The notes under the pieces: model-generated
Told to the model about the DNA's origin: nothing
The model's input: only the letters and a program-made list of their open reading frames with translations
Database searches by the model: none
Assembly: GCA_945862435.1 (NCBI GenBank)
Contig: CAMAXX010000007.1
Location: 46,263 to 110,262 of the forward strand
DNA length: 64,000 nt
Direction of reading: 5' to 3'
DNA from: Pseudorhodobacter antarcticus
GTDB taxonomy: Bacteria; Pseudomonadota; Alphaproteobacteria; Rhodobacterales; Rhodobacteraceae
Shown: positions 43,890 to 51,835 of the stretch, one piece after another
Position numbering within the stretch: position 1 is the stretch's first letter
How the letters are laid out: every line of letters begins with the position of its first letter
Program-made: the position numbers and the translations under genes

Positions 43890-43918
43890 TTGACGCCCCG
43901 CGCCGCCCCGTCTAATAC
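43890..43918 (+). promoter_or_regulatory. Promoter of tRNA-Asp
   Basis: TTGACG (43890-43895), 17-base spacer, TAATAC (43913-43918), 38 bases upstream of tRNA-Asp. Good sigma-70 match. Confidence 0.7.
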
Positions 43919-43956
43919 CGCCCCACGTTGATGGAAACACCAGCGGACGGCACAGC

Positions 43957-44033
43957 GCGGTGGTAGCTCAGTTGGTTAGAGTACCGGCCTGTCACGCCGG
44001 GGGTCGCGGGTTCGAGCCCCGTCCACCGCGCCA
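43957..44033 (+). tRNA. tRNA-Asp(GTC)
   Basis: Acceptor GCGGTGG / CCACCGC with G discriminator and encoded CCA, D-arm GCTC..GAG, anticodon loop CTGTCAC (anticodon GTC), T-loop TTCGAGC. It is a substrate of Tgt, encoded at 35990. Confidence 0.97.
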
Positions 44034-44042
44034 GTGCTACCT

Positions 44043-44075
44043 AAAAAGCCGCCCTTCAAAAAGGGGCGGCTTTTT
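44043..44075 (+). terminator. Terminator after tRNA-Asp
   Basis: aaaaagccgccc / gggcggcttttt stem with a T-rich tail, ten bases after the tRNA CCA end. Confidence 0.9.
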
Positions 44076-44162
44076 GGTTTTCGAGGCTCTTGCATGTGCT
44101 CTTGTTAATAATCATATAATTGAATATGAATATATGATTATAAATTCCCCGAAAGGCCCCCC

Positions 44163-44393
44163 ATGCAAACCGCCCTAAACCTGCTAGACCAAATCCCCCT
44201 CTCAATCCTCATCATTGCGGCCCTTACCTTTGGGCTTGCCCCGTTCTTTCCGCAGCCACACATTACCGAAAAACTACGTATGCTGCTGGCGGGCAACTTG
44301 ACCAAACCCATCGATATTTTTGACTTTCTGATGCATGGCCTGCCCTTTATCCTGCTGGCTGCAAAACTGGCCCGCATGGCGCTAAAGACCTGA
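44163..44393 (+). CDS. Small two-span membrane protein
   Basis: A 76-residue protein with an N-terminal membrane helix (PLSILIIAALTFGLAPFF), a short PQPHITEKLRMLLAGNLTKPIDIFDFLMH loop and a second, C-terminal helix (LPFILLAAKLARMAL). Homologous small proteins appear in other Rhodobacteraceae, sometimes labelled as RND-transporter related, but the length does not allow such a function. The ATG has GAAAGG nine bases upstream. It is convergent with a GNAT gene, 9 bases apart. Function unknown. Confidence 0.75.
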   Translation: MQTALNLLDQIPLSILIIAALTFGLAPFFPQPHITEKLRMLLAGNLTKPIDIFDFLMHGLPFILLAAKLARMALKT

Positions 44394-44402
44394 TCCAAAA
44401 GC

Positions 44403-44840
44403 CTAAAGTTTCAAACGATACCTTATATGCCCGTCACTGGGCGTATAGCTGTCATACAGTGCGCGGGCCTGCGCGTTGCCCTCGTGCGTGTGCCAATATA
44501 CCCGCCCCCAACCCCGCGCGCGGCCCAGTGCCAGCAGGTCATCAATCAACGCCCGCCCTATGCCGGCTCTCCGCGCAGATGCATCCACAAACAAATCTTC
44601 CAGATACCCGTCATCCCCCAGCACCCAAGTGGACGGGTGATGATGATGAATGGCAAACCCTACAATGCGCGCCCCAGCCACCGCCACCCGCGCCTGAACT
44701 GGGCTGCCAGCATCCATCAACCGCGCCCAAGTTTGCGCTGTGACAGCTTCGTTCAAAACCGTGCCATAGAACGCCAAATACCCATCCCACAGCCGCCGCC
44801 AGCCGTCATAATCGCTGGCCTCGCAATCCCTAATCTGCAT
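44403..44840 (-). CDS. GNAT family N-acetyltransferase
   Basis: An acetyl-CoA-dependent acyltransferase of 145 residues. Motif A is YLEDLFVDASARRAGIGRALIDDLL with the RRxGIG pyrophosphate-binding turn, followed by WHTHEGNAQARALYDSY, typical of motif B. The central strand has HHHHPSTW, four consecutive His, just before the acetyl-CoA motif. The acceptor is unknown; the EGNAQARALYD end resembles aminoglycoside-type and small-amine acetylating members. It is a lone gene upstream of a GC-rich hairpin (44910-44932). Confidence 0.9.
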   Translation of the reverse strand: MQIRDCEASDYDGWRRLWDGYLAFYGTVLNEAVTAQTWARLMDAGSPVQARVAVAGARIVGFAIHHHHPSTWVLGDDGYLEDLFVDASARRAGIGRALIDDLLALGRARGWGRVYWHTHEGNAQARALYDSYTPSDGHIRYRLKL

Positions 44841-44951
44841 AGCGCCCTTTCACATTGGCCAAAATACCTTCCAGAGGGGGAACCCTGTGAAGCCCCGCTT
44901 CTCAGGGTGGGGGAGGGTGGAAACCCCTCCCCTCTGTTTACAATCGCGCCG

Positions 44952-46370
44952 TTAGACCAGTTTGGCCAAAAGCCGCGCCCAAGACCTGATCCCTTTGTGG
45001 AAACTTTCAACATCGTATTTTTCATTGGGCGAATGGATCGCGTCGTCATCTTTGGCAAAGCCAACCAGCATCGCGTCCATGCCCAAATAGGTCTTGAAAT
45101 ATCCCGCAATTGGGATCGACCCGCCGCAACCGACATAGGCGGCAGGGGTGCCCCATTCATCCGCCAACGCCGCGCGGACGGCCTCGAACGCGGGATGCTC
45201 TACCGACATATGCCCCGCAGACGATGCACCATGCGCGTGAAATTCCACGCTGCAATCGGCAGGCAGGGCGGCGCGGACATAGGCGCGAAACGCCTCGCGC
45301 ACGGCGTTCGGGTCTTGGACGCCCACAAGTCGGAACGAGACTTTTGCGCTGGCTTTTGATGGCAGCACAGTTTTAAATCCCTCCCCAGTATAGCCGCCCC
45401 AAATGCCGTTCACCTCGGCGGTGGGGCGCGACCAGATCATCTGCAGGGGCGTCGCAGTATCCTCGCCCGCAGGCACCGAGAGGCCAACATCGCTAAGGAA
45501 GGTGGCGTGATCGAACGACAGCGCTTGCCATTGCGCGGCGATTTCTTCGGGCAGATCATCCACACCGTCATAAAACCCGTTCAGCGCAACCCGACCCGTA
45601 TCATCGTGCAGCCCTGCCAAAATGCGGCTCAGCACGCGAATCGGGTTGATCGCTAACCCGCCATACATCCCCGAATGCAGGTCTTTGTTTGGCCCCGTGA
45701 TGGTCACTTCCTCGCCCATCAGCCCGCGCAGCATGGTGACAATCGCGGGCGATCGGCTTTGAAACAAGCCGGTATCGCAGATCAGCGCCAAATCAGCGCC
45801 AAGTTCGCGCGCATTGTCTTGCATAAACGGGATCAAGGATGGCGATCCGGATTCTTCTTCGCCTTCCAAAAAGATTGTCAGTCGGCAAGGCAGGGCGCCA
45901 TGCACCGCGCGCCATGCCCGCAGCGCCTCAAGAAAGGTCATCAACTGGCCTTTATCGTCCGACGCTCCGCGCCCGCGAATGACGCGGCCCTTAGCCGTTT
46001 CCTCAATCATAGGATCAAAGGGATCTCGCGCCCAAAGGTTTAGCGGGTCAACTGGCTGCACATCGTAATGGCCGTAAAACAGCAAATGCGGGCCACCTTC
46101 TCCACCCCCACCTTCTCCACCCGCAGCCTCTCCGTCCGTTGCCACGACCATCGGATGGCCAGACGTGGGGCGAACAGAGGCGTCAAACCCCAAGGACACC
46201 AAATCCTTGACCAACCATTCGGCGGCCCTGGTGCAATCGCCCGCATAGGCGGGATCGGTGGAAATCGATGGGATGCGCAAAAGGTCCAGCAAGCGATCCA
46301 AGGCGCTGGGCAAAGCCGTGTCGATTTGGGCCAGAACGGGGATAAGCGGGGCGGTGTCGGGCATGGTCAT
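44952..46370 (-). CDS. M20 family metallo-dipeptidase
   Basis: A cytosolic di-zinc peptidase of 472 residues, M20/M25/M40 class. Metal and catalytic motifs in order: FYGHYDVQPVDP (His, Asp), GRGASDDKGQ (bridging Asp), LEGEEESGSPS (Glu-Glu), CDTG (Asp) and the C-terminal HSPNEKY His. The dimerisation domain lies between about residues 210 and 320. ATG 46370 follows GGCAGG; a longer frame is open upstream but has no conserved content. A 15-bp in-frame tandem duplication (46093-46122) creates GGEGGGGEGG at about residue 87. It is divergent from a small secreted-protein gene. Confidence 0.94.
   Translation of the reverse strand: MTMPDTAPLIPVLAQIDTALPSALDRLLDLLRIPSISTDPAYAGDCTRAAEWLVKDLVSLGFDASVRPTSGHPMVVATDGEAAGGEGGGGEGGPHLLFYGHYDVQPVDPLNLWARDPFDPMIEETAKGRVIRGRGASDDKGQLMTFLEALRAWRAVHGALPCRLTIFLEGEEESGSPSLIPFMQDNARELGADLALICDTGLFQSRSPAIVTMLRGLMGEEVTITGPNKDLHSGMYGGLAINPIRVLSRILAGLHDDTGRVALNGFYDGVDDLPEEIAAQWQALSFDHATFLSDVGLSVPAGEDTATPLQMIWSRPTAEVNGIWGGYTGEGFKTVLPSKASAKVSFRLVGVQDPNAVREAFRAYVRAALPADCSVEFHAHGASSAGHMSVEHPAFEAVRAALADEWGTPAAYVGCGGSIPIAGYFKTYLGMDAMLVGFAKDDDAIHSPNEKYDVESFHKGIRSWARLLAKLV
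46093..46122 (-). repeat. In-frame 15-bp tandem duplication in the M20 gene
   Basis: Two identical copies of ccaccttctccaccc (46093-46107, 46108-46122), adding five codons of Gly/Glu on the minus strand. Confidence 0.9.
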
Positions 46371-46497
46371 CCTGCCAAAAATTTGGGTTAAAATGGTGCG
46401 GCAAGATAGCGCCGCAAGCGAAATCACCCCTAGGACTCTGGCACAGGTTTTGGTAGAGGCGGGGCAACATACAATCGTTAATTTGAGGGCTGCGAAA

Positions 46498-46908
46498 ATG
46501 CAAGCAAAGCACATTACCACTATGGGTTTAATCAGCTTCGTCGCTGCCGCGATGTTGGCCGCGCCAACCCGCGCCGAAGTGGCCACCGAAACTGCGACAT
46601 TGGGCGATTACAACGTCACCATGTATGTCCAGCCGTTCTTAACCGACGAAGACCTGGGCATTTTGCGCATGGTGCTGAAATCGCAAGACGCGCTTGCGTT
46701 GTTCGTGCCGCAGGCGAACGGATTTGCTGCTATGGCCGCCAGCCCTGATGATGGTTTTATCAAAGACGGCGTTCCATCTGCTTCGGTTGTAGCGCTGGGC
46801 GGGTTGCCCGATTCCGCTTCTGCGGCGGCAAATGCTGTGGACGGCTGCCAAAAGGCCAAGCAGGGCGCGGCCGATTGTGTGGTGATTCTTGAAATCGCAC
46901 CGAAATAA
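46498..46908 (+). CDS. Small secreted protein, unknown
   Basis: A 136-residue protein with a signal peptide (TTMGLISFVAAAMLAAPTRA-E). The mature part has LGDYNVTMYVQPFLTDEDL, then FVPQANGFAAMAASPDDGF and a C-terminal pair of cysteines (DGCQKAKQGAADCVVILEIAPK), probably one disulfide. No family with a known function is recognised. The frame is open upstream to 46258, but the signal peptide fixes the start at 46498. It lies about 200 bases upstream of a RodZ-like gene on the same strand and is divergent from the M20 peptidase. Confidence 0.8.
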   Translation: MQAKHITTMGLISFVAAAMLAAPTRAEVATETATLGDYNVTMYVQPFLTDEDLGILRMVLKSQDALALFVPQANGFAAMAASPDDGFIKDGVPSASVVALGGLPDSASAAANAVDGCQKAKQGAADCVVILEIAPK

Positions 46909-47110
46909 GGTCACACTCTTGGGTTGATATTATCCAAGATTAACGCAACCTTAGGCGAAAACCCGCCATTTTTTTCGGCTTTTCGTCTTTAAATTCAACC
47001 TCTGCCGCGAAAATCACTTGATTGTGACAAAGTTTTCCACAACAACAAATGCAGTCGATTATATTGTGCACAACTCGACTTATACACCTAATTTCGTTTG
47101 GATTTCCCCG

Positions 47111-48286
47111 ATGCTTGGCCGTATTGCCACACCACCCATGGAGACCTGCGTCAACCTGAAAGGGTTTGACGATTTTGAAGTGAGCCTTGGTGATGCCATG
47201 CGCGGCGAACGGGCGACGTTGGGTAAATCCTTGCAGGATATTGAGCGGGATCTACGCATAAAATCTTCTTATTTGGCGGCGATTGAAAACGGAAATCTGG
47301 CGGCCTTTGAAGCGCCAAGCTTTATCGCAGGTTACGTTCGGTCGTATGCGCGGTATCTGGGTATGAATTCCGAAGATAGTTTTGTTCAGTTTTGCCGCGA
47401 GACGGGCTTTGTGCCGGCACATGGCCTGTCGGCCGCAGCTTCCTCTGCCGCAGTGGTCGCTGCGCGCGCCAAAAGTGCGGCAACGGGTGGTTCGGTGTTC
47501 AATCCCGGCGCGCTTGGGCAGCCTCAATCGGGCCTCGGATGGTTAGAACCGGGGGCTTTGGGCCAAATGGCAGTGCTTTTGGCGGTGATTGGCGGGCTTG
47601 CCTACGGCGGCTGGTCGCTGCTGCGCGAGGTGCAAATGGTGCAGCTTGCGCCCATTGACCAAGCCCCGACGATTGTTGCCGATGCGCCCGCCGTTTTGGG
47701 CGCAGCATTCAGCGATACTGCCGCGTCACTTGACCCCGTGGCGCAGGCCGGTACGGCACTTGCGGCCCCGCAATTGCCGCGCAGCAGCGATGAAACAGCA
47801 GCCCGCATCGCCCAGCCCGAAGCGCTGGATGTGCCCATTTTGATCGCTCGCGATGGCCCGATTTCGGCCATTGACCCGCGGGACACCAGTGTTGGGAACG
47901 CAGAAGTTGTGGCCGAGCAGGTGCAGGTTGTCTCGGCACCTGAATTGGTCGAAGTTTTGGCAGTGCGCCCCAGTTGGATCAGCGTGACCGCCGCCGATGG
48001 CACGGTTTTGTTTGAGAAAATCCTTGATGCGGGCGAGCGTTATGCCGTGCCAGCCCTTGAAGTCGCGCCTCGCCTTAAGGCGGGCAATTCCAGTGCCATC
48101 TATTTCGTTATGGGCGATCAAACTTTTGGCCCTGCCTCGCGCGGGCCAGAGGTGGTGCGCGATGTAGATTTGTCCGTTCAGGCTGTGCAGACAGTCTATT
48201 CTTTGGCAGATCCCAGTCTTGATGGTGATCTGACTGCCTTCGTGGCAGAAAATGATGCATATTTCGCACCTGCCCCAACAGAATAG
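47111..48286 (+). CDS. RodZ-like helix-turn-helix membrane protein (DUF4115)
   Basis: A 391-residue protein with three parts: a cytoplasmic helix-turn-helix of the RodZ type (LGDAMRGERATLGKSLQDIERDLRIKSSYLAAIENG, residues ~25-80), one transmembrane helix (MAVLLAVIGGLAYGGWSLL, about 160-178) and a periplasmic DUF4115-like region at the end (PSWISVTAADGTVLFEKILDAGERYAVP). RodZ links MreB to the wall-building machinery for rod shape. ATG 47111 has no clear ribosome-binding site; ATG 47138 is an alternative. It is 65 bases upstream of ispG and may be co-transcribed. Confidence 0.88.
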   Translation: MLGRIATPPMETCVNLKGFDDFEVSLGDAMRGERATLGKSLQDIERDLRIKSSYLAAIENGNLAAFEAPSFIAGYVRSYARYLGMNSEDSFVQFCRETGFVPAHGLSAAASSAAVVAARAKSAATGGSVFNPGALGQPQSGLGWLEPGALGQMAVLLAVIGGLAYGGWSLLREVQMVQLAPIDQAPTIVADAPAVLGAAFSDTAASLDPVAQAGTALAAPQLPRSSDETAARIAQPEALDVPILIARDGPISAIDPRDTSVGNAEVVAEQVQVVSAPELVEVLAVRPSWISVTAADGTVLFEKILDAGERYAVPALEVAPRLKAGNSSAIYFVMGDQTFGPASRGPEVVRDVDLSVQAVQTVYSLADPSLDGDLTAFVAENDAYFAPAPTE

Positions 48287-48351
48287 CCCGTGCGCAAGCG
48301 ATTGCCTTTCGCGCGCCAATGCCTATCCTGTGTCCAAAAGATAGGTAGGCC

Positions 48352-49482
48352 ATGACCCATAATCCAATCCGCCCTTGGCGCAATATCGAACGCCGCGTGT
48401 CGCGGCAAATCCGTGTCGGTCGCGTTTTGGTCGGCGGGGACGCGCCTATTTCGGTGCAAACCATGACCAATACTCTGACCACCGATGTGGCGGCCACCAT
48501 CGAGCAGATTCAGCGCTGTGCCATTGCAGGGGCCGATATTGTGCGCGTCTCTACCCCAGACGAGGAAAGCACCCGCGCGCTGCGCGAAATTTGCGCCGAA
48601 AGCCCAGTGCCCATCGTGGCGGACATCCATTTTCACTATAAACGCGCGATCGAGGCAGCGCAGGCAGGGGCCGCCTGTTTGCGAATCAATCCCGGCAATA
48701 TTGGCGATGCCAAACGTGTGGCCGAGGTGGTCAAAGCGGCCAAGGATCACGGCTGTTCTATCCGCATTGGGGTCAATGCGGGCAGTTTGGAAAAGCATCT
48801 TTTGGACAAATATGGCGAGCCTTGCCCCGATGCGATGGTGGAATCGGGCCTAGATCATATCAAACTGCTGCAAGACAACGATTTTCACGAATACAAAATT
48901 TCGGTCAAGGCGTCGGATGTATTCATGGCCGCCGCTGCCTATCAGCAACTTGCAGGGGCCACAGATGCACCTATTCATTTGGGTATCACCGAGGCCGGGG
49001 GCCTGACTTCGGGTACGGTGAAATCATCCGTTGGTCTGGGCATGCTGCTGTGGGGCGGGATTGGCGATACAATACGTGTGTCGCTGTCTGCTGACCCTGT
49101 CGAAGAGGTCAAGGTTGGCTTTGAAATCCTGAAATCGCTGGGCCTGCGCCATCGCGGCGTGACGATTATTTCCTGCCCGTCCTGCGCGCGGCAAGGTTTT
49201 GACGTGATCAAAACAGTTTCCGCACTGGAAGACCGCCTTGCGCATATCACTACATCCATGAGCCTTTCGATCATCGGCTGTGTGGTCAATGGCCCGGGCG
49301 AGGCGCTGATGACCGATATTGGCTTTACCGGCGGCGGCGCAGGCAAAGGCATGATCTATTTGGCAGGCAAACAAAGTCATACCCAAAACAACCAAGGCAT
49401 GATCGAGCATATCGTCGAATTGGTCGAGGCGAAGGCGGCAGAATTGGAAAAGCTTGAGGCAGAAAAGGCAGCGGCTGAATAA
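48352..49482 (+). CDS. ispG: (E)-4-hydroxy-3-methylbut-2-enyl-diphosphate synthase, flavodoxin-dependent
   Basis: It reduces MEcPP to HMBPP in the non-mevalonate isoprenoid pathway, using a 4Fe-4S cluster. The TIM-barrel part has [28 protein letters not shown] and RINPGNIG; the C-terminal cluster ligands are in [14 protein letters not shown] and [12 protein letters not shown]. The single-module length of 376 residues is the bacterial form. It follows the RodZ-like gene, an order also known from other proteobacteria. Isoprenoids made here would feed retinal and carotenoid synthesis needed by the rhodopsin. Confidence 0.97.
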   Translation: MTHNPIRPWRNIERRVSRQIRVGRVLVGGDAPISVQTMTNTLTTDVAATIEQIQRCAIAGADIVRVSTPDEESTRALREICAESPVPIVADIHFHYKRAIEAAQAGAACLRINPGNIGDAKRVAEVVKAAKDHGCSIRIGVNAGSLEKHLLDKYGEPCPDAMVESGLDHIKLLQDNDFHEYKISVKASDVFMAAAAYQQLAGATDAPIHLGITEAGGLTSGTVKSSVGLGMLLWGGIGDTIRVSLSADPVEEVKVGFEILKSLGLRHRGVTIISCPSCARQGFDVIKTVSALEDRLAHITTSMSLSIIGCVVNGPGEALMTDIGFTGGGAGKGMIYLAGKQSHTQNNQGMIEHIVELVEAKAAELEKLEAEKAAAE

Positions 49483-49486
49483 TCAG

Positions 49487-49534
49487 CAGCGCCCAGATTT
49501 ATGCGCGCCCAGATTTATGCGCGCCCAGGTTCAT
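49487..49534. repeat. 16-bp tandem repeat between ispG and the DsbA-like gene
   Basis: Unit gcgcgcccagatttat: 49503-49518 perfect, 49519-49534 (two changes) and 49487-49502 (two changes). The last copy contains the stop codon of the convergent DsbA-like gene. Confidence 0.88.
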
Positions 49535-50265
49535 CCTCTTTCTGCCGCCACAACCTCTTGCATCGCCTTTAGGGGCAGATACCCGCGCAGCATTTGGCTG
49601 CCCACCACAAAGGTCGGTGTACCGCTGATGCGCAAAGCATCCCCCAACGCCTGGTTTGCTGCAATCACGCCGTCCACTTCGGGCGCGGCCATGCGTGCCA
49701 GAATTTGGGCGGCGTCCAGTTCAAGCTGGCCCGCAAGGGCGGTCAAAGTCGCTTCGTCAGGCTCGCCGCGCAGGGTAATCAGCCCGTGATGCGCGCGTTT
49801 ATAGGCATCATTGCCATGCAGTTGCAGCACCGCAATCGCAAAGCGCGCAGATATAACAGAAGCATCGCCCAATATCGGGAACTCTTTGACAACAAATCGA
49901 ATATTACCATCCGCCTTGATCAATTCCTCGATTTCAGTAAAGGCTTTGCGGCAGTATCCGCAGCGGTAATCGGTAAATTCCACGATGGTGATATCGCCGT
50001 TTGGGTTGCCCCCCACCCAAGAGGCGCCATCGCTGAACAGTGCGTCTTTGTGCGTTTGCACCAGCGCCAAATCTTCGGCCCCCTCGGTGACATCTTGGCG
50101 CGCTTGCAGCACCTCGATCGCCTCCATAATCACTTCAGGGTTTTCCATCAGATAGGCCTTTACCTCGGCGCGAAAGGCGGCGCGTTCGGCCTCGCTCATG
50201 TCTTGCTCGGCGATAGCTGCCAAGGGGGTTAGGGACAGGGCAGCGGCAAGTATGATCGGGCGCAT
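49531..50265 (-). CDS. DsbA/Com1-like thiol-disulfide oxidoreductase
   Basis: A periplasmic thioredoxin-fold protein of 244 residues. The signal peptide is MRPIILAAALSLTPLAAIA-E. The N-terminal DsbA-like extension (FRAEVKAYLMENPEVIMEAIEVLQ) is followed by the active site YRCGYCRKAF (CGYC) and the cis-proline loop GTPTFVVG. The CGYC motif and architecture match the Com1/BdbD-like thiol oxidases that make disulfides in exported proteins. ATG 50265 has AAAAGG upstream. It is convergent with ispG and divergent from the amidase gene. Confidence 0.93.
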   Translation of the reverse strand: MRPIILAAALSLTPLAAIAEQDMSEAERAAFRAEVKAYLMENPEVIMEAIEVLQARQDVTEGAEDLALVQTHKDALFSDGASWVGGNPNGDITIVEFTDYRCGYCRKAFTEIEELIKADGNIRFVVKEFPILGDASVISARFAIAVLQLHGNDAYKRAHHGLITLRGEPDEATLTALAGQLELDAAQILARMAAPEVDGVIAANQALGDALRISGTPTFVVGSQMLRGYLPLKAMQEVVAAERG

Positions 50266-50423
50266 GGGATACCTTTTGACAATTTGCACCAGCATAGAGG
50301 CAGGGGCGGTAAGATCAACCCTGCCAAAATGCAGCAGGCTACACGCCTCGCGCTATTGTGAAGCGGCTAGATTGCGCCCCTTGACCGATTTACAACGCAG
50401 GCGCGGGCAGCGATACTGCACGC

Positions 50424-51647
50424 ATGACCCGCTTTGCCCGCTTTATCATTGCCCTATGCGCCGTGCTTGCCGCAGCCCCCCCTGCAACTGCGCAAGAGGG
50501 CGCGCTTTCGGCGCTGGCAAACCTGGATGCCAATGCTTCGCAAATCTCAACACTGGGCGATGGTTTGGCGGTCACACTCGCCCTCAGCCAGTCCGTGCCA
50601 TGGCGGGTGCGGGTGCTGAACGGCCCACCGCGCCTACTGCTAGATTTTCGCGAAGTTGATTGGTCGAACCTTGCCGATCTGCCCGTGGACAGCGATGCCA
50701 TCCTTGGCTTGCGCGCGGGTGTGTTTCGCCCAACTTGGTCGCGCCTTGTCTTAGACTTGCCCAGCCCGATGGTGGTTGCGCGCAGCGAAATGGCCACATC
50801 AGACGCGGGGGCGATAGTGGGTGTCACCCTGCGATCTGCAACGCACGACGAATTTGCCGCTGCCGCCGCTCTGCCAGAGCCGCCCGAATGGGCGCTGCCC
50901 CGCGCCGCCGATCTGCCCCCCGCGCGCAAGCCCCTATCGCAGCGCTCAGGGCCGCTGATCGTCGTTTTAGACCCTGGGCATGGCGGCCTGGACCCTGGGG
51001 CCGAACAAGGCAGCTTGTCTGAGGCCGATCTAATGTTGACCTTCGCGCGCGCGTTAAAGGAAGCGCTTTTGCGCACTGGTGATGCAAAGGTGGTCATGAC
51101 CCGCGAGCAGGACATCTTTGTTCCGCTGGAGGAACGCGTATCTATCGCCCGCGCCGCCGCTGGCGATGTTTTTATTTCGCTGCATGCCGATGCTTTGGCC
51201 GAAGGGGCGGCAAAGGGGGCCACGATTTATTCCTTATCAGAAGATGCCACAGACGAGGCGGCACAAACCTTGGCCGAACGGCACGACCGCGATGATTTGC
51301 TGGCTGGGGTGGATTTATCCGCGCAAGATGACCTTATTGCGCGCGTTCTGATCGATATGGCGCGGCTGGAAACCACCCCCCGCACGGACCGCTTGGCGCA
51401 GGCTTTGGAAAGCGCGATCAAAGCGGCAGACATCATAATGCACCGCGACGCGTGGCAAACGGCGGGATTTTCAGTGCTGAAATCGCCCGACATCCCATCG
51501 GTTTTGTTGGAGCTTGGTTTTTTATCATCCGAGTCTGACCGCGCCAATTTGACCGACCCCGCATGGCGGGCCCGCATGGCGGGAGCGATCAAGACAGGCG
51601 TTCTGGCATGGGCCGTAACCGAGCGCGCAAGACCCCCCGCGCCGTAG
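50424..51647 (+). CDS. N-acetylmuramoyl-L-alanine amidase (AmiC-type)
   Basis: A periplasmic zinc amidase of 407 residues that cuts the amide bond between muramic acid and the stem peptide, needed to split daughter cells. Signal peptide FIIALCAVLAAAPPATA-Q; an AMIN-like domain follows (VRVLNGPPRLLLDFREVDW, residues ~60-130). The Amidase_3 domain has the zinc ligands in LDPGHGGLDPGA, the Glu of SEADLML and His in ISLHADA, with the catalytic Glu in VLLELGFLSS. It lies upstream of the PBP1A gene, a conserved alphaproteobacterial order, with a 26-bp tandem repeat over its stop codon. Confidence 0.95.
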   Translation: MTRFARFIIALCAVLAAAPPATAQEGALSALANLDANASQISTLGDGLAVTLALSQSVPWRVRVLNGPPRLLLDFREVDWSNLADLPVDSDAILGLRAGVFRPTWSRLVLDLPSPMVVARSEMATSDAGAIVGVTLRSATHDEFAAAAALPEPPEWALPRAADLPPARKPLSQRSGPLIVVLDPGHGGLDPGAEQGSLSEADLMLTFARALKEALLRTGDAKVVMTREQDIFVPLEERVSIARAAAGDVFISLHADALAEGAAKGATIYSLSEDATDEAAQTLAERHDRDDLLAGVDLSAQDDLIARVLIDMARLETTPRTDRLAQALESAIKAADIIMHRDAWQTAGFSVLKSPDIPSVLLELGFLSSESDRANLTDPAWRARMAGAIKTGVLAWAVTERARPPAP

Positions 51648-51689
51648 GGCGCAAAACCCAAACCGCGCCGTAGGGCGCAAAACCCAAAC
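51638..51689. repeat. 26-bp tandem duplication over the amidase stop codon
   Basis: Two identical 26-base copies (51638-51663, 51664-51689). The amidase TAG is in the first copy, so the duplication has no effect on the protein. Confidence 0.92.
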
Positions 51690-51835
51690 CACCCCAGTCC
51701 AAACCCCGTGCGGGATTGTTGCCGATCAGGGGCCAATAACCCGATAGTGCTTTGACCTTTTGCCATGCCAGCCCTATAAGGCGCGGGCGCGAAAGGCCCC
51801 CTTAGGCCTGCCGCCCTGCCAATTGGGGAACCTGC